From assembly GCF_021347895.1 (NCBI RefSeq), contig NC_067123.1, positions 37,745,571-37,809,570 of the forward strand: a stretch of 64,000 nucleotides of DNA, in the 5' to 3' direction. This document shows, one piece after another, positions 1 to 17,200 of this stretch. Positions within the stretch are counted from its first letter, which is position 1, and the number at the start of each line of letters is the position of its first letter. A model generated the notes under the pieces. It did no database searches. It was given only the letters and a program-made list of their open reading frames with translations, and was not told the origin of the DNA. Made by a program: the position numbers and the translations under genes. The DNA is from Acanthochromis polyacanthus. Its lineage: Eukaryota; Chordata; Actinopteri; Pomacentridae.

Positions 1-2242
1 AAAAAACAGAAAGAATTAACACCATTAGAACGTTCTCTCTTAAACATTCTGACAACATATAGAACAGGATTTACTTCCAGGGCCGGACATGCTTCATTAA
101 TTAAGGCTTTAGTGGAAAATGAAGTTTTAAAATCAATCAGTAATGCAGCCTGTGACTGAATGTCCTCCCACATATCAGAACTTTACTGATTTCTTTTGCG
201 CACTCGGTGCCAAACATCACTGAAGTATCGCTGCCTTCTCCTTGAACGGTCTGGTCAAGTCCGAATGAATCCGGAGGGAACATTAACCTAAAAGACATCT
301 CTGTCTGAACAAGGAGCCAAGAAGCTATTTGCTGTCTGAACACAGCTGCAGGGATGGAAGTTTGGATCCAGTTCAGGCCAGTCACTGAGGTTTCTGCACG
401 TCTTAGCCACAAAGTTTCACACAATCATGGTTTCCTTCACATTAAGTTGTTATTCCGACTCTTTATTAATTAGAAACTTATCCTTACTTGTAGCTGATGC
501 AATAGCTGTTAATAACTCACCATAAACAAATAGTAAATCTATGTTATTGAACAATTTGGCATGCCAAATAAACATGCCAAAATAAACAGTTAAACTGACA
601 GAAATGCTGGTGAGAGTGTGGAGAACTTGTAGATTATTCACACATGCTTTTTGGAAACTAACTGTTTTGGGAAACTGTATGTGAAGAACTACAACAAAGA
701 ATGGGTTCTAAGATCCCTTTGGGTTGCAGTGTGCTTTATCTGTGTGACGGGAAATGACAGATATTTAGTCAAAATACTGATAGTGTCATTTAAAAAAGCC
801 GTAAGGAGAAACTGGGCGAAAACAGAACCACCAAGAAAGGAACAATGGTTGAAAATTACTGAAGAAATAAATGTACATAATGGAAAAACTAACTCACAAA
901 CAGACTACAGGAAGCACAAATGGACAAAAAAATGGACAGAATACGGGACTGGAAATGGCAACGTTGGAGGGGAAAATGATGACTGAAGGATGGTAGATGC
1001 TCTGTTACTACCCAGGCATCGATCAGTTGTTTTGTTTGTTTTTCCTTCTTGGTTTGGGTAATTGTAGAAAAATAAATAAAAACTTGGGTGAAAGTTCTCT
1101 CCACTAAAAGACGAATGGTAGGGGCATAACAATAATTCAGAAAATGTTATTTATGTCCACCTTTTATCAACAGAGTTTACAAAGTGCTTTACACACAGGG
1201 CAAAAGATAAAAGCTGGTTTAAACACAAGACAGTTGTGCTCCAAAGAAGATGTGCACTCAGTGAAGGACCGAGGATCCCTGACCCATCACTGTACACACC
1301 AGTGAGCAGTGATCCCCTTCAGCAGTGTTTCTCCTATTTAGTCCACCAACACCTCCAGGAGGCGAACTCTGGCATCCCAGACTCACCCCCGAGTACCAGT
1401 TCACAGCTCCTACACAATCCAAACAGCACCGCCACGTTCAGCTGACCCAGACCCGGTTAGGAGATGCTCCAGGTAGTGACCAGCGCTGATTCTACCAGTT
1501 AGCTAGTGCCATCTGATAAAAAAGGCAAGAAAACTGAACTTAAAAACTCTCCAAATCCCTCTGAATGCTAATGCTAGCTGCAAGACTACCACCATGTCCA
1601 AAGCAAACCGATTACTGACAGAGAAACTATACGAGCCAGCTCACCAAACCTGCTAATTGCTGAAATATATCACTACTTCAGCCAAGCTCACCACAGACAG
1701 AGACTATACAAGCAGACTTCATCTAGGATGCAAGTACCAACTGCTAACTGCTCATTGCTAATGCTAGCTAACAAGAAAAAAAAGACACAGCCACCACCTT
1801 ACAGCACAGACTTACCTGAGATGGCCGCATGGTCCCAGAGAGACTCTAAAACATGCTCTGACCTATGGCTCTAACAGGCCACGCCCCCACCTTATCAACA
1901 CTTCCTCTTCCTGGATCTCTGCCCATTGGCAGAGAGGGAAAAGAGGGCGGGGCAAGCAGAGTGAAGGAGAGAGGGCTGAGGATAGTCAGGAAGAACACTG
2001 ACCAACACAAGGCCGGTCAGTCCAAACTCAAAATAATTTTATGCAACACTAGATAGAATGATAAAGTGACACATCCAAGTCAGTGAACGAGGGTGAAACC
2101 ACAAACACAAGGTTAAAAATTAGAATGATAATAGTTAATAAAGGGTAAAAAAGAAAAAGAAAATGAGCAATCAAATAAATGAAATTAAATGATAAAATAA
2201 GTCAGATGTCAGTGTTTTGGAAATGCTGTGTGTGTTTTCCAG
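1..2242. other. herpud2 intron / upstream flank, no coding exon seen
   Basis: No exon joining to the herpud2 exon at 2243 was found here, so the earlier herpud2 exons (ubiquitin-like domain) should lie left of the window. The stretch holds AT-rich sequence, a retroelement-like block at about 1145-2000 (separate entry) and one unremarkable minus-strand open frame at 137-424. That frame matches no family I recognise. Confidence 0.6.
1145..2000 (-). mobile_element. Retroelement-like block with promoter-like 5' end (family unknown)
   Basis: Read on the minus strand, the block ends at 1145-1200 with a tail of the 'aaagcactttgtaaa...aaaaggtg.acataaataa' type that I associate with fish retroelement 3' ends. 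Its other end (about 1850-1965) is GC-rich, with a CCAAT-type motif and a GC box. Between them, at 1815-1840, the minus strand reads ATG CGG CCA TCT CAG followed by gtaagt, like a short first exon with a good donor. I could not assign a family. It might instead be an unrelated promoter that happens to adjoin a repeat. Confidence 0.35.
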
Positions 2243-5654
<3,412 letters not shown>

Positions 5655-6475
5655 AGCCCCACACCGGAGCTCGTTGTTCCTTTAAGAGGAGGGTGGAAAT
5701 CCTGCCTGCTTTAGGGAAACTGTTTCTGTTGCAACGCAGTGTTCTAGTTTCCCAGTAGTCTAGTCCGTATGTAAAACTCTGAGCCAAAACACGAGTGACC
5801 GATTTAACCTAAAAAGAGAAAAGCACGGTCATTTCACATGGAGTTTTTGTTTCTTCTCGTTGTCGTCGTTTGTCTGCACCGAGACAAGAATTTCAAGCAT
5901 TTCTAGTGACGCCTTGTAAACATAGACAGCAGGCAGATTTATAACGAAAACTCATTTCAGCACTTTTGTTTTTTTCTTTGTAAGAAGCTGCAATATTTGT
6001 TCAAAATAGTTTTGCTTGAATTGCTTTGTGGTCATATTCAAATAAGACATTTTAGAAAAGGGCCACTTTAAGTCCAGAAGCTGAATTTCAGAGTTTAATC
6101 ATGAATCTTATAGCATTTAAAAATGAGTTACACCAGTGATTCTTGGCCTCGGCTTGTCTGAACACATTCAGTGGCTGCTGAGGTGTTATTTTTATTTTTA
6201 TTCCTTTTTTTTAAATTTTAAACTGTACCACTAATTCCTTCTGATGAATTGATCTGTCACCTTTAATGGAGCGTTATCATTACTGGGAGTTAAGTTGTGG
6301 CATTGAGTGAACAATTACAAAATCTAAAAAATGACGAAGCACTTCCACATTGCAGAGTTCAAGTAGGACTAATAATCCACCTCCTGAGTTTATGAAAATG
6401 ATGCCTGCTGTTACATTGAACATGTTGTGTACCAATAATAATATTCATGTTTATTAAAAGTACATTCATTGTAAT
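5655..6475 (+). other. herpud2: herpud2 3' UTR with ATTAAA poly(A) signal
   Basis: Non-coding sequence after the stop. The best plus-strand polyadenylation signal is ATTAAA at 6453-6458, followed by T/G-rich sequence. No canonical AATAAA was found on this strand between the stop and this point. The exact cleavage site is inferred. Confidence 0.5.
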
Positions 6476-9400
6476 GAAGTGATGCGGTTTTGGAAAGATA
6501 GTCCCGTCTTTTCCTTTGGATTCCTACATCGATTGGCACCACATCATCGCAGATATGGACTCAAATTCAAACATACAGCGTAATTTGTGGCTAAAAGATC
6601 CTTATTCTGCTGTGAAAAGTGTGGTTTAGACTGGATTAGAGTACATGCTGCTCAAACACAATCAGCAATCGAGAGAAGTTAGAATGAATACGACCGCTGA
6701 ATGAAAAACAGGAAACTACAGGAATAGAAGTGAGATTTGGTCTCGATTAAGTTCTTTCTTGGAAGTGGCACAAAGAAGAACCTTTTTCCCTGACGCAGTT
6801 TTATTGTGTGAGACATCAAAGCTGAATTACACTTGTGCAGCTCAGAAGTAAAGCTCCACAATTATTCCACACGGCCGTCCTCCCTCGAGGTACATTGTCA
6901 GTCCAAGGCCTTCATGTATAACAGGAAGTTCTCAACACAACTCGAAGAGGTTTAAAAAGTGCTCTGTGCCGCTTTGCTCTCTTGTGTTGTGACATTGAAA
7001 GCAGTTTATCTCCGTCATTCAGTAACAGCTGATGCAGGAATAAATGTTCCGGAGGGAATCATGCACGTTATGGAGGCTTTTTTAACGTCACTTAGATTCT
7101 GTTTAATGCTGAGACTTGTTGCAGTTCTCAGCTAAAGATTTGATGTTTTCATTCTCTGCACTTGCCGAGTGATTTTTAAAGAAACATTTACTGGTTCTGT
7201 TCAGCCACTAAATTAAAAAAATGAAGTATCTATATCATTAGGACAAAAACTGGCAAAACTAAAGGACATCGGACATCCTCGCACAGTCTTGGAGGTTTAA
7301 TTACCCAAGTAAGTGAAAAGTGAAAGACATTGTGTCCATACAGAAAGCTGAAAGTGTGTCTGTAATGAAGATGATGCAGACAAAATTACACATTTAAGCA
7401 ACATGCCTGCAGTATTTCTCTGCAGCAGTGAATAACATGGAGCTCTGCTGCCACCTTTTGTCTTCAAATGAAATAGTCCTCCAGCTGGCTATAAACTGAA
7501 CTGAACATTATGTTGAAGCACTAATCTAGGAATATTTCCCATATGTGTAGCAGTAAAAGTATAGATGAAAGAAGTTTCTTTAATGCTACTTCACTTCCAT
7601 GAAGCATCCCAGTAAGAAGAGTCAGTGAACCGGCAGATTGCACAATATTAGCACTAACTCAGCAAAATGGAGAGAGACGTGTAGTGGCTTTTAAAGTTAT
7701 CATGCTGCTATGCTGAAAAGGCAAAAATGTCACCGGTAAAAATGTTCTTTAGCTTCACATTTGCTCATTTTTTGTGGCCAGTATCAGTATCCATTTAAAC
7801 ACAATAAGAATTGTGAACCAATCTGCAGTGGGGGTGACGTTCACAGTTGAATTATCAGCTCGTAATTCTCTCGAATGACCTCGAATGTACACTGCTGTTC
7901 AAAAGTTTGGGGTCACCCAGATGATTCCATGTTTTCCATGAAAGCTCACACTTTTATTCATGTGCTAGCATAACTGCAAAAGGGTTTTCTAATCATCAGT
8001 TAGCCGATTAGCTAACGCAATGTAGCATTAGAACACAGGAGTGATGGTTGCTGGAAATGTTCCTCTGTACCCCTATGGAGATATTCCGTGAAAGATTTCC
8101 AGCCAGAATAGTCATTTAGCACATTAACAATGTCTAGACTGTATTTTCTGATTCACTTAACGTTATGTCAATCTAAAAAAAAAACAACTCATTTCTAAGC
8201 GACCCCAAACTTTTAAACGGTAGCGTGCAAGTTCCACTTTCTTGTTAGTTCCAGGTTCATATACATTATCAGTCTGCCTCTTGTTTTAACTAAATAGTAT
8301 AAATTGCAGCTTTATATGATAAGACACATAGATGGGCTTCATATCTATACATACATTTGTCCCAGTCACTAAAAACATGACAGCAGCAGAAGACTTTTAT
8401 TTTGAAAAACCACTGAGTGTAGACTCAGCAGAAACAACAACAAATCAGCCATTTTGCATTGTCTTCTATTATATTTTAAATTGTCACCTGGCATCAGAAT
8501 TTTGTTTTCCCTTACGCAAACACATTTCTATTATAAATGGAGGCAGAAAATGGACAAATTGGTGCATAAAAAATGATAAAAATGCAGATAATTAAGTGTT
8601 TGATGCTGTAAATTTACTATAAATGTTTTAACAAAACCTACATACATGATTACACACAAATACGTTTGGCTTAGGGTGATGGGAGTAAACGCTGGATTTG
8701 TGGGGAGGAACGTGGAGAAAACAGGCTGAAAACACTCGCAGAAGATTCCCAAAACACAAATATGAGCAGCGTTTAATGCAAAACTCAGATTGCTTTCAAT
8801 GAAGACAGGAGCAAACCACCATGTATTCACCTTTATTGCTTTGCAACAATCAGCCATGACAGAAGTCATCATTTCAAGCCAACAACAGGATGCTATGTGC
8901 TTCACTGATGCCTCTACAGCAGAACAAATGCGCTTTTACAAAGTGGTGACTGAGGATAAAAATTCCTCTTTGTTACCGATATGGTTAATCAAATTCAGGG
9001 GAAAATAGGGTTTTAATAATTTAGACAAATAATATTCTTAAATTAGAAGTGCTTGGTTCACTGTGATAATTCCACATTTCAGTGTCAACATTACTTGACC
9101 ATAAATGTAGTAAAAAAAAACAACCACGTTTTTTTTCTTTTACTAATAAATTAATAATACAGATGTCACTTCATTTTCGATGTTGACGGCACAATACTTT
9201 GACATACACTGATCATCCAAAAAGAAGAAACAGTACCTCAATATCGATTACAGAGCTTTTATGTTGTGAGCGAATACTACAGCTGTGACAGTAGAACACA
9301 CACAGAGAGAAACGGCGTTTAGAGTTACATCTGTAAATGGAAGATAAACTGGAACTACATCGTTCAGTCGGTGGCTCGGGCTACGACTTTCGCACAGACG

Positions 9401-9840
9401 TGGGGTAACACTACGACAGACGGAAGCCTCTAAGGGCGTACTGGTCCGCCTTCTGTAAAACAACGACGGTCTGTCTTTGGCATTCGTGTGCCATCACATG
9501 TAGCTGTACATCTGGTTTGAAACACGGAAATTATCAGCACAAGACTCGCACATAAAGAGCTTCAACAAGGCACGTAAGCTATCGTCAGTACAGTCACCGT
9601 AGCTACACACAGACAGAGAAGATGAAACAAACACAAAAAAAATCGTTTCACAAATTATTCTTTGCCTGAATAGAAGCTAAGTTCAGGAATCCATACGTTT
9701 ACACAGTATGGCGTACTTATTGCTAAAACAGGACTGCACTTAGCAAAATAAGAACAAATTCCTAGAATATAATAGGTTTTTTTTTTACATATGCTGTAGA
9801 AATATTTTGCATAAAATGATTTGCAACGCTAAACAAATTA
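6476..9840. other. Convergent intergenic / distal slc4a7 3' UTR region
   Basis: Between the herpud2 poly(A) signal and slc4a7 the sequence is AT-rich, with no exon seen. It contains one TA-flanked MITE (7890-8227). Minus-strand AATAAA hexamers (plus-strand tttatt) occur at 8396-8401 and 8832-8837, so part of this region could be distal slc4a7 3' UTR. Confidence 0.5.
7890..8227. mobile_element. Short Tc1-type MITE
   Basis: The left end is 'cactgctgttcaaaagtttggggtcacc'-like, and the right end is its inverted counterpart 'gcgaccccaaacttttaaacggtagcgtg'. It is about 340 bp, with TA preceding the left end and no transposase. This terminal sequence is a common fish non-autonomous Tc1/mariner type (from memory). 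The right arm has several substitutions, so the copy is old. Confidence 0.75.
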
Positions 9841-9842
9841 TC

Positions 9843-11159
<1,317 letters not shown>

Positions 11160-11241
11160 TCACAGGAAGGTCTCGGCGGTGGAGCCTCCTCCGGGTGAGT
11201 CTGGGCTGACGTCAACTCTAACGCAGGCCACCTTCTCCTGG
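11160..11241 (-). CDS. slc4a7: slc4a7 last coding exon, PDZ ligand ETFL
   Basis: The acceptor tctgaacag precedes C, which completes a Ser codon. The exon encodes [15 protein letters not shown], a Gly/Ser linker and STAETFL, then TGA at 11162-11160. Mammalian NBCn1 ends in ETSL, a class I PDZ ligand used for scaffold binding, and ETFL keeps the S/T-x-hydrophobic pattern (residues about 1240-1266). Confidence 0.92.
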
Positions 11242-14200
11242 CTGTTCAGAGAGGAAGGAACAGAGAGAGGCGAGTGTTGGAGCAGATCTACGGACGTGTT
11301 GAGGGTGGAGAACAACTGCAGATGTGCTGTTTTTTGTCACGTAGAGGAGTGATGGTGCTCAATTACCAAAATTAATCATTTTACCGCTTACAGTATACGC
11401 TGATGATGACGACAGGGTCTATGTGAAGACTGTCAAAATATGCATGTACAATCTGTCAGCATACAGTACTGTGGAAAGGTTTCAGGCCCAAAAGGAAGCG
11501 TGCCTTCAAAAATCAGATCGTGATAAGTTCATTAATCAATTAAACCTGAATCTAATCAGTATTCGCTGCAGCCACTCTTGGTCTTTGCATCAGTTCTTCT
11601 TTGTACACATGCACTTTTTTTTGGGTTTTGCCAAAAATCTTAACAAATTTGTCACCCTTTTTCTGTGACTTCAGGCTTTCTCAGTTGCTTCCATCTTATT
11701 TTACCTCTTGCCACTAAAGACAATCTTTCAGGACTCTGCTGAACACTTGAATTTCCCTCGGGATGAATAAAGTATCCATCTATCTATCTGATGTGTCCAT
11801 ATTGTATTCAGTCTGAACTTTTGCACAGTACTGTGTGTTCAAATTTGAATTGATCGACCAATAGATTAATTTCATTCTGCTCTACATGTATCTCCATCAG
11901 CATACTCAAGTTAACAGCTAAAGAATGTAAAGGAAGCCCTTATCTTTGCTTGTACAGATTTAAATTGATGCCCAACACTCAGCACTGCATTCTCTATACT
12001 CTAAAATGCACTGCAGCAACTTTAAATGAATGCTTTAAATATTTGATTGCGCTCCCTTCCAGGCAGCGGTCACCCTCAGCGTTTTTACTACAGTATGGAA
12101 ATGACCTTGCAGAGTGATAAAACAAGCTGATGACAGAATAATATTGTCATAATAAGTAAAGCAGTTGGGTGCAGGGGCTCTGGAGGACTCCAGGAGATGG
12201 CATAGCTACCTTCCACTACGCTTCACAGGTTGGACACAAGACTCTGCATTCGAGTTCACCGCTTTCCACACTGCGGTTTTGGCCATTTCATCAGAGATAT
12301 TTACAACCAAGGGGTCAGAATCAGGACTACATGCCAAAATGCAAACACACACAGACATAAACACAAAGAGAAGACAGGCATGTAGACATGAAATCAGCGG
12401 GAGAGGTTCAGTGCAAGACAGTTCAAACAAGCACACATGTACGTGCACAGAAATTAGAGATTAAAAACAAATTAACAGCACAAAACGGCCACAAACAGAG
12501 TGTTCATGTAAACACGGATTAACAAACGTCGGTATTCTAGGCCAAACGGATTTGTTGAGTTGACTGTGCACATTGGATTAGTTAGTAAGACACGGTAAAC
12601 TTACTGCAACAAGACAAACATCATTTTCACACACACCATTTACCTTCAAAATAAAACAATACGTCAACTCACAAAGCAGTGTGTTTCAAAGCCAGTGTTT
12701 CTGGTTTTAACAGCTAAGGACTGAGAGTTTGAGCCATGCACTGAGTATCTGTGTGCAGAGTTAATAAGCAGCCATGTGAGTCAGATGTTATGCATCGGAC
12801 ACACCCCTGCTACCTCGTCTTCCATTGGGAGGCTCTCGGTCACTAGTCCTATTCTGTACGATCTGTTCAAGATGGACATAATAACACACAGCTGACTACC
12901 AGCGGTAAAATGACCACAATGCAGCAGAAAATCTGTTTAAAGCGGTCTTTTGTTAAGATATCTGATGTGAAATGATGGAGGAAGTAAAATCTTGTGCTTG
13001 CTGGTTACTTTTATTTGGCTCCATAAAGCATTTCGAGGGAACATTTGTTTAGCCTTCAGATCAGAAGATAATAAAATCTGATCATTCTCGGTGAGATATT
13101 TTCATTCTTATAATACACTACACTTAAAATAGAACACACTTTACACCTCACTGAGCGTTTTCAATGAAATTCTTATTTTCATCTCTGAATTTGACATCAA
13201 AGTGTGCTTTCTGGCTCCACTCACCTCCCTGAGAGCGTTTTCACCGGGACGTTGAGTCGGTTTGAGCCTTCAAAGCTGACCTTCAGATCCATCTCCTCTT
13301 CTTCCTGCAGTCTGGACTCTTCCTCCTGGATGAATAGAATATTAAAGGATACATCACAAACCAGCAGATTTAGAGCTTTAATAATACTTCATTCACATTT
13401 AATATCCGTTTTATTAGGTTGGATTTATGGCCACATCCTAAAACTGTCTGTTACTAGACTGAGTGTCTTGTGGCTATATTTATTTTATTTAAACTAATTA
13501 TATCAATTTATTACTTTCTCCTTCTCTTTGCTATAGCAATGTTTGCATGATCATTACACTATACACTCACAGGCCACTTTATTAGGTACATCTGTTCAAT
13601 TGCTTGTTAACACAAATAACTAATCGGTCAATTACATGGCTGCAATTTCATGCATTTAGGTGTGCAGACGTGGTCAGGACAACATGCTGAAGTTCAAACC
13701 GAGCCTCAGAATGAGCAAGAAAGGGGGTTTAAGTGACTTTGAACATAGCATGGTTGTTGGGTGGGATTTTCACACGCAACCATCTCAAGGATTTACAGAG
13801 AATGGTCAGAAAAAGAGAAATTATCCAGTGAGCGGTAGCTGATGTGAGAGGTCAGAGGAGAATGGGCAGACCGGTTGGAGATGATAGAAAGGCAACAGTA
13901 ACTCACATAACCACTGGTTACAACCAAAGAATGCAGAATATCATCCCTGAATGCACAACAACCTTGAAGGAGATGGACTACAGCAGCAGAAGACCACACC
14001 GGGTGACACTCCTGTCAGGAAGTGTAGCCTCAGTTTCAACAGGAAACTGAGGCTACACTTCACACAGGCTCATTAAAACTGGACAGTAGAAGATTGGAAA
14101 ACAGTTTCCTGATCTGATGAGTCTTGATTTCAGCTGCGACATTCAGATGGCCAGAATTTTCCATGAACAACATGAAAGCATGGATTCATCCTGCCTCGAA

Positions 14201-17200
14201 TCAAGGGTTCAGGCTGTAATGGTGTGTGTAATGGCACACTTTGGGCCCCTAGTACCAACTGTATATTGTTTAAACCCCACAGCCTACCTAAGTGTTGTTG
14301 CTAACCATGTCCATCCCTTTATGACCACAGTGGACCATCTTCTGATGGATACTTCCAGCAGGATAATGCACCATGTCACAAAGCTGATGTTCAGTCAACA
14401 AATCTGTAGCAACTGCAGGATGCTATCATGTCATGGACCAAAATCTCTGAGGAATGTTTCCAACGCCTTGTTGAAATTATGCCACCAAAAATTAAGGTAG
14501 TTCTGAAGGCAAAACGGGGTTCGAGCTTTTACTAGCAAGTGGTCAGTGAGTGTATGTTCACAGCAGTCAGACGACACAAAGTGTCATGGCAGACTGAAAG
14601 TCTGTCAATTTCCACGTCTGTTTACAATCAAATAGCATATTAAGAATAACATTCACTGTATTATAACATAACACAGACTTGAGGTTTGAGTTTCAGAATG
14701 AGATTTACATGATTTGCAAAGTCCTCTTTGTATCTGTAACTCCGAGTCAAATGAGACGTTTTGATGATTTTAAACGATTAAAGTTTAACACGCATTTCTC
14801 ATTTCAAAATGAGAAAGGTAGTTTTTCTGTATGTTTTTTTTTATCAGTTTAAAGCATGACAGATGCAGAAGGAACAACAATTCAAGATATGATCTAGATC
14901 TGGATTATTGTTGTTCCAAAATTTCATCCAACTAAATGTGCTTGTTTAGAGTCCGATTTGTGACTTTCACTACCAAAAAATAGCAGAAAAATCATTAAAC
15001 AGTTTTTACCAGCTTTTCACGAGCCTTCTTTTTCTTATCGTCCTCTTTCTTCTTTTTGCTTTCTGGCATCAAGTCATCCAGCCAGCTCAGCTCCCTCTTG
15101 GTAAAGAAAAAGTCGAGCAGCTTTCGGACAAAGACCAGCGCAAGAACCTGGAGACACAGACATGAAATATATCATCATAGATTTCATACAAAATGTTAAC
15201 AAAATATCAAAATGTGATGTATAACACCGAGAAATTATTTAATGTTGAAACATCAGTGAATAAGAACGATCAAATGTGATAGATGTAATGCTTTTACAGC
15301 ATTCTTCAGCGTGTCAGTCGAGTGAGTGGAGCTCCTTCTGCTTCTACTCCTGTAATGTCTCATGCAGTAGTAGTGAGTGAAGTTGTAAAATAAATGGCTC
15401 TCATTACCATCATGGGGAATACAACAGCTGCTGCAGAGGCCTTGATTACCCAGAGCAGTACCAAACAGGTGAGCTGCACAAGGGTGAAGATATGGACCTT
15501 CCACAGCGGCACATAGCGCAGGTAGATCAGATCCGGCTGGTGCTTGGCAGGCATGCCAAACAGTTTGATTCTGTCAAAGAACTACAAAGAAAAAGAGAGT
15601 AAAGAGACTCGGTGAAGGGTTTAAAAAATGCAAATGAAAAGTAGTAGGAAGGATGATAAGGAAAGGAGAAAATTCAATACGTTATTCAGATGAAGAAACA
15701 CATTTAACAAAAGCTTTTAAGAATCCTGAATTAGGATCAAAGGTTTGGAACAGCAAGACGCCACCTTATCTCTGCTAACAGCTCATGACTGCTCTTCTGT
15801 TCTGAATAAAAGGGCATATTATCTTCAAAGACGGGCAGAGCAGAGACTTACTTGAATGCCTTTGAGGGAAGAGACACCCATGTAGAGAAAGACTCCGTAC
15901 AGGACGGGCATAGGAATGAACTGTTGAGAGCAGAAGTGAAGCAGGAGAGTATGACACAGTATAAATTACTTTATGTACAGTAAAGGAAAAGCTAACATGG
16001 CAAAACGTAAAAAATATGCAACGTGCTTGACATGTGACAACAAACAAGTTAGTTGTTGATGTTAAAAAAAACATCGGTCAGGTTAGATATTTAGATTCTC
16101 ATTTATGGCAACAGAGCACGTGCAATTAAAGAGACCCTCAGAAAGGTGTGGTCTCTTTTTTGACTATTATTCTGGTGATTACCATGTCTCACCTTGAGCA
16201 CTGATGTCATGAAAACAGAACATCCCATGAGGACAAAGATCATAAATCCAGTGACGCGCTGCTCCCTGATGCCCAGAAACTTGGGCTGCTCTCCTGGTGC
16301 CGAGCAGCCAGACTCCACCTTCAGGCTGTTAACATGGGAGATGGAGAGGACAGTAGCAGCGACAAACCACGGCAAGCCCATGACGGAACACACGCCCAGC
16401 ATTACTGCCACTACCAGCAAGTCCAGGTGATAGCCACAGCCTTTCTGTAGGGCACACGGAGAAACGGGAGACAAGTCTGAGAAGCAATACCAAGTGTGCA
16501 CAAACGCATTCCTTAAAGAAACAGATTAAAAAAGGACTACAAAAAACAGTTCAGGAATGTAAAATTAAGGATGACACAAAGGAAGCGAGAAGACTAGTGA
16601 GAGATGAGAGAACTACAGAGAAGCAGAGAGGTGTAGGAAGCACAGAGCTGTTGACAGTAGTTCATTGTTAGACCGAAAGGGAGCAAGCTGGAGGTGGGAC
16701 AAAGGAGAATATAAGTTAAAAGGGAAAAAAACAAGTGATCAGAGAGACTAGTGACACAGCGAGAGAGTTCAGTTTAAAGTTTTGGCATTTTCTGTATTAC
16801 AAAACTAAATCTATGCAAGTACGCAGCCAAACAGTAAATAACAATGGGCTGGCCAATACAAACATGCAAGACCTAGAGTACAGTTTATCTCCTGTTTAAC
16901 ATCCTCATCACATCTATACAGATGTGTTTAATCACTGCGGCACATTAGTCGTTTGTGTTTTTTCTCCTTCATTTCAAATATAGACATCCAGCATTTCGAT
17001 GGCTAATTCTGATTCTGCAACATCTGAGTTTGCAGTTGGGGAACGCAAACTTTTTAAAGCATGTTTGACATTATTACACAAATCAGCATAAATTTAACAT
17101 GACCTTAAAATGTTTGAAATAATTTGCCGATTATTCTCAGCTGCTGCACAGCTCCAGTTAAACAACACTGAATAGTAAAGAAGGGATCATCAGCGTCATC

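Noticed and set aside
137..424. A 95-aa minus-strand frame near the left edge
   Set aside because: No recognised domain. Nothing joins it to herpud2 or to a neighbouring gene.
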